From: Cardinalis cardinalis
Lineage: Eukaryota; Chordata; Aves; Passeriformes; Cardinalidae
Reading direction: 5' to 3'
NCBI GenBank assembly: GCA_014549065.1
Contig: JACDOX010000106.1
Location: 1,678,046 to 1,742,045, forward strand
Length of the DNA stretch: 64,000 bases
Positions 61,146 to 64,000 of the stretch are shown here, in pieces (the first letter of the stretch is position 1; each line of letters opens with the position of its first letter). A model generated the notes under the pieces. It did not search any database and was not told the DNA's origin. It saw only the letters and a list, made by a program, of their open reading frames with translations. The position numbers and the translations under genes were made by a program.

Positions 61146-62175
61146 ATTACATGTTTGATTGTTTCCCTGGAGCAGTTCTAAAAATAGTGGCTGCCATTAG
61201 AACTACAGGTTTTTGCACTTTCAAACCAGTATAGTGAGCAATGATGTANATTCATACAGCATATACAAAATTGATTGGATTCTAAGGTCTTGGTATCTTT
61301 AAAAAAACACTGAAAAATACACATACTGCACAGTTGGGCAACACTCAGATTTCCAGGGAAATTCCTCACTTCCCTCATGTAAGAGCCAATGATGAACTCC
61401 AAGTACCTATTTATATGTTATAGTTGAAGGGATGCATTTCATGCCCTACAAAATGGTGATGCTGGTACCATGTGCTCGGCATGGCACGGCCCAGAAGAGC
61501 TCTAGACATTTCTCAAAGCCAAAATTACCTGTTTGCAGTGACATTTGCTAACCTACATCCTTACTTAACACTATGCTTAATATGCTTTATATTCCTGTTT
61601 TCTGCTAACTTGTCCTGAAAGGAGGAGAATTATGTGGGTTTTCATTTCTATTGGTTCTATTAATTTGATAGAATTTGCTATGTTTCTCAGCAGTCATAAT
61701 TTGGCTTTGCTAGAGTTAAACCCCATGAATAAGTACTTCTATGCTGGAGCAAAGTTAGAGACAATCTTTGAAAAAGGGGCCCCTTTGCAGCTGCCTCTGA
61801 GATTAACAGTACTGGGCAGATGTTTCTTTTAGAAAACAATAGTTTACCTTGGGCACCAAAAAGCTTTGCTTGCCATGCTAAATATAAGGGGATACACTTT
61901 ATTTTCACAAGTTTAAAATACCCAGTGTAGCTCTGAAGCCTGAGGTGGAAGAAGAGGCCTTCTATTTTCTTTCCCTCNGGAAAAGAGTTATGCAGAGAAT
62001 GTGTGAGCAGATAATAGACTAATTCAAACCTTCAGACCAGATGTCTTCAGAATCCTACTATCACTCAAATTGAAACACAAACAAACATTTGGGACTGACG
62101 TAGCTCCTTCAAATAGGAGAATGTCTCGGTCAGGGTTGCTCATTTTGGAANAGACTGAGAGAAAGCAGAATCAAA
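61146..62175. other. DGKE-C17orf67 spacer
   Basis: AT-rich sequence without a recognised coding exon. It may contain the promoter and 5' UTR of the C17orf67 gene, which has no CpG island, in contrast to the other genes in the window. Confidence 0.4.
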
Positions 62176-63006
62176 ATGAAGAAGTTTCTTGTGTTGGTCT
62201 CCTTTTTGGTCCTGCTGACCACTGTTACAGGTAAGAGTTTATATCAGCAAACCTGCATATGTGTAGAGCTGCAGAGCATATAAGTAGTATTAGTTTGTCA
62301 ACCTTCTATTCTAGTATTAATTTTTCATATGTTTTAATATATTTAATTTTTAACACTCAACTGTTTTTACATTGCAGGCTTTCCATGATTTGATTTTTAA
62401 CAATCATGATGTTGTATTTGATATTTAACTCTCTGCATTACCACACTGTAGTCATTTGTTGTAAACCACAAAATTTTAGTTTTACTTGCTTACTATTTTA
62501 CCAAGGTCCTGCAAGTGGAATGTTCAATGCAAGCTCTTCTTTGCAATGTATCTAACTGATTACTTTGAAAAAAATCCTATAAAGCAACACAGAAAAGAAC
62601 AAAGAGTTGGAAGAGCAACTAATGCCAGTGGTTTGATGGTGCTGTTGTATTTGTTCATTTTATAGTACCATGAATATGTGGGCTTTGCTTCATACTAGTA
62701 GGACAAGAGAAAACACAAGTATAAAAATGGTTTAAATTCCACTCCTATCTCTTGGAATGCANTATCCCCTGGGAAGGGGCTGTAATGAAAGAACACTTTG
62801 TTTATAGAAAAAAATCAGGTCTGGGGACATTTCATTTCACAACTGATAGATAAAATACTAACTTTTTGGTAATTTCAGAATTAATTTCTGCTGTTCTGTC
62901 TTTAGACGCTTCACCAATTTTGTCTGAAAAAGATGCCAAACAGATGCTGAGGACTCGTCGTGAAGACAGACCAAGAAAAGCTGGTTTCCCTGATGAACCA
63001 ATGAGG
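62176..63006 (+). CDS. C17orf67: C17orf67 orthologue, small secreted protein, first two coding exons (partial)
   Basis: Exon 1 is 62176-62230 and exon 2 is 62906-63006, both with GT donors, joined in phase 1. Exon 1 encodes a signal peptide, MKKFLVLVSFLVLLTTVT. Exon 2 encodes DASPILSEKDAKQMLRTRR and RPRKAGFPDEPMR, which matches the conserved SPIL..KQ.LR.RR.DRP..GFPDEPMR block of human C17orf67, a secreted protein of about 90 residues. The remaining C-terminal exon was not found in the last kilobase and should lie to the right of the window. Molecular function is not established, as far as I know. Its place next to DGKE, in divergent orientation, agrees with human synteny. Confidence 0.92.
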
Positions 63007-64000
63007 GTGATTTATGTTATTTACTTTTAAGTTGCATTAACTGAAAAAACCCAACACCAAATCCCTCAAAACGTTCGTGCTTAGTATTAAATTTCTATTG
63101 CTTCCAGGCATTATGTTATGGATATCACCCTTTAAAGCAGCTGAGTTCTTCCATGAAATATTAAAAAAACCTTCATTTCAATTACAGTTAAAAACATTCT
63201 GTAAGGGCTGAGTATGTCTCAGGAAATGTTCACTTGCAGAATGAGGAGATTATTTATCATGGTTCAAAAATACCAATCAAATTTTTGAGAAGAAAATGGC
63301 TTTTTAATTTATAGAGATGTGGATTTCATCAGCTTGTGCCTGAAGTAAGTAACAGGAAAGGTCTTCTGCTTACAGTACATTCTGCACTGCAGGCAGAGAG
63401 GAGATGGAGGTGTCAGTGGTCAGTGTGGAGGCTGAGGTAGTTCTCAACCAGCTTCAAAAATCACTTTCTTTCATTGACTTATTTATGGATGCTACAGATA
63501 GGATGGTTCTTTATGATATTGTAAGAGTTTTTCATTGCTGGCTTAATGCAACTGTTTTGGGCTTGCATGCAATATCTACATTTATTTCTTTCTAAACCCT
63601 ATTTCAACAAAAGAAAAAGTAACAGAATTAAAGAGCCTTCTGTTTTCCTTGCTTTGACAAGACCTAACACATAATCCTGCACTCATCAAGGGTACTTAAG
63701 GTATTTTAAAACTACTGCCTATTTCTTTCCAAAGTAAATAAACTGAGCTAAAATCACATGGTTCTGAAGAGGCAGAGCCACAGAAGCCAGGAGCACACAG
63801 GGGATTGTGCACGTGGTGAGCACAGGGGGCTCAGTTTAGCAAGGTGCTGAGCACTTTTGGACTCCACAGGACATGAAGAGCACTGTGTGCCTTGCAGGAT
63901 TGCAGAAACAGCTTCTGGTTTTCCCTTTCCCGTGGGTAATGTACACCAGCCAGAAAGAATCCACCTGCCCAACACTGGGTGAACACACAACAAACCAAAG
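63007..64000 (+). other. C17orf67 intron 2 (to window end)
   Basis: No third exon with the expected EYM..H-type start was found. The open frames here match nothing known to me. Confidence 0.5.

Noticed and set aside
1..64000. CRISPR array, operon, prophage or plasmid features
   Set aside because: The window is intron-rich vertebrate DNA; no regularly spaced prokaryotic repeats or bacterial gene arrangement exist.

Overview
The window is vertebrate nuclear DNA, almost certainly from a bird and probably a songbird. Genes are split into many short exons with GT/AG junctions and there is no operon structure. CR1 LINE 3' ends, tRNA-Ile-derived SINEs with CR1-like tails (TguSINE1 type) and avian-type ERV LTRs are scattered between the genes. 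The sequence is a draft: it carries isolated single n bases and one 263-base gap (41809-42071).

Layout, left to right. 1-6414 is intergenic, with two solo-LTR-like elements in opposite orientations. SCPEP1 (minus, 13 coding exons, 6415-16305) and COIL (plus, 7 coding exons, 16406-21761) are divergent, with only 100 bp between their start codons. A CR1 fragment follows, then TRIM25 (plus, 9 coding exons, 26227-32599) with an exceptionally GC-rich first exon. After its probable 3' UTR, a SINE and a solo LTR with a perfect 6-bp target duplication, comes a meteorin/METRNL-family gene (minus, 4 exons, 38272-42933). DGKE (minus, 11 coding exons, 50911-59958) follows, probably with a long AT-rich 3' UTR. 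Beyond a CR1-bearing intergenic stretch, the first two coding exons of the C17orf67 orthologue (plus, 62176-63006) begin; the gene continues past the right edge.

Gene order and orientation (SCPEP1-, COIL+, TRIM25+, DGKE-, C17orf67+) match human 17q22 read in reverse, as I recall that map. The METRNL-type gene between TRIM25 and DGKE is the exception. The genes are neighbours rather than a pathway: a lysosomal/secreted serine carboxypeptidase, the Cajal-body scaffold coilin, an antiviral E3 ubiquitin/ISG15 ligase, a secreted neurotrophic/adipokine-type factor, a membrane diacylglycerol kinase and a small secreted protein. I assembled each reading frame by hand: SCPEP1 (439 aa), COIL (605 aa), TRIM25 (638 aa) and DGKE (554 aa) all join in frame. 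The METRNL-type gene does not: it has a phase mismatch at the exon 2/3 junction and a frameshift in exon 4.

I saw no clear sign of a wholly new system. The points most worth checking are the extra METRNL-type locus and its two frame breaks, the very short SCPEP1/COIL bidirectional promoter, a 40-bp tandem repeat forming the 3' splice-site tract of the last DGKE intron, a G-rich hexamer array inside TRIM25 coding sequence, and a CR1 insertion flanked by unusually long direct repeats.
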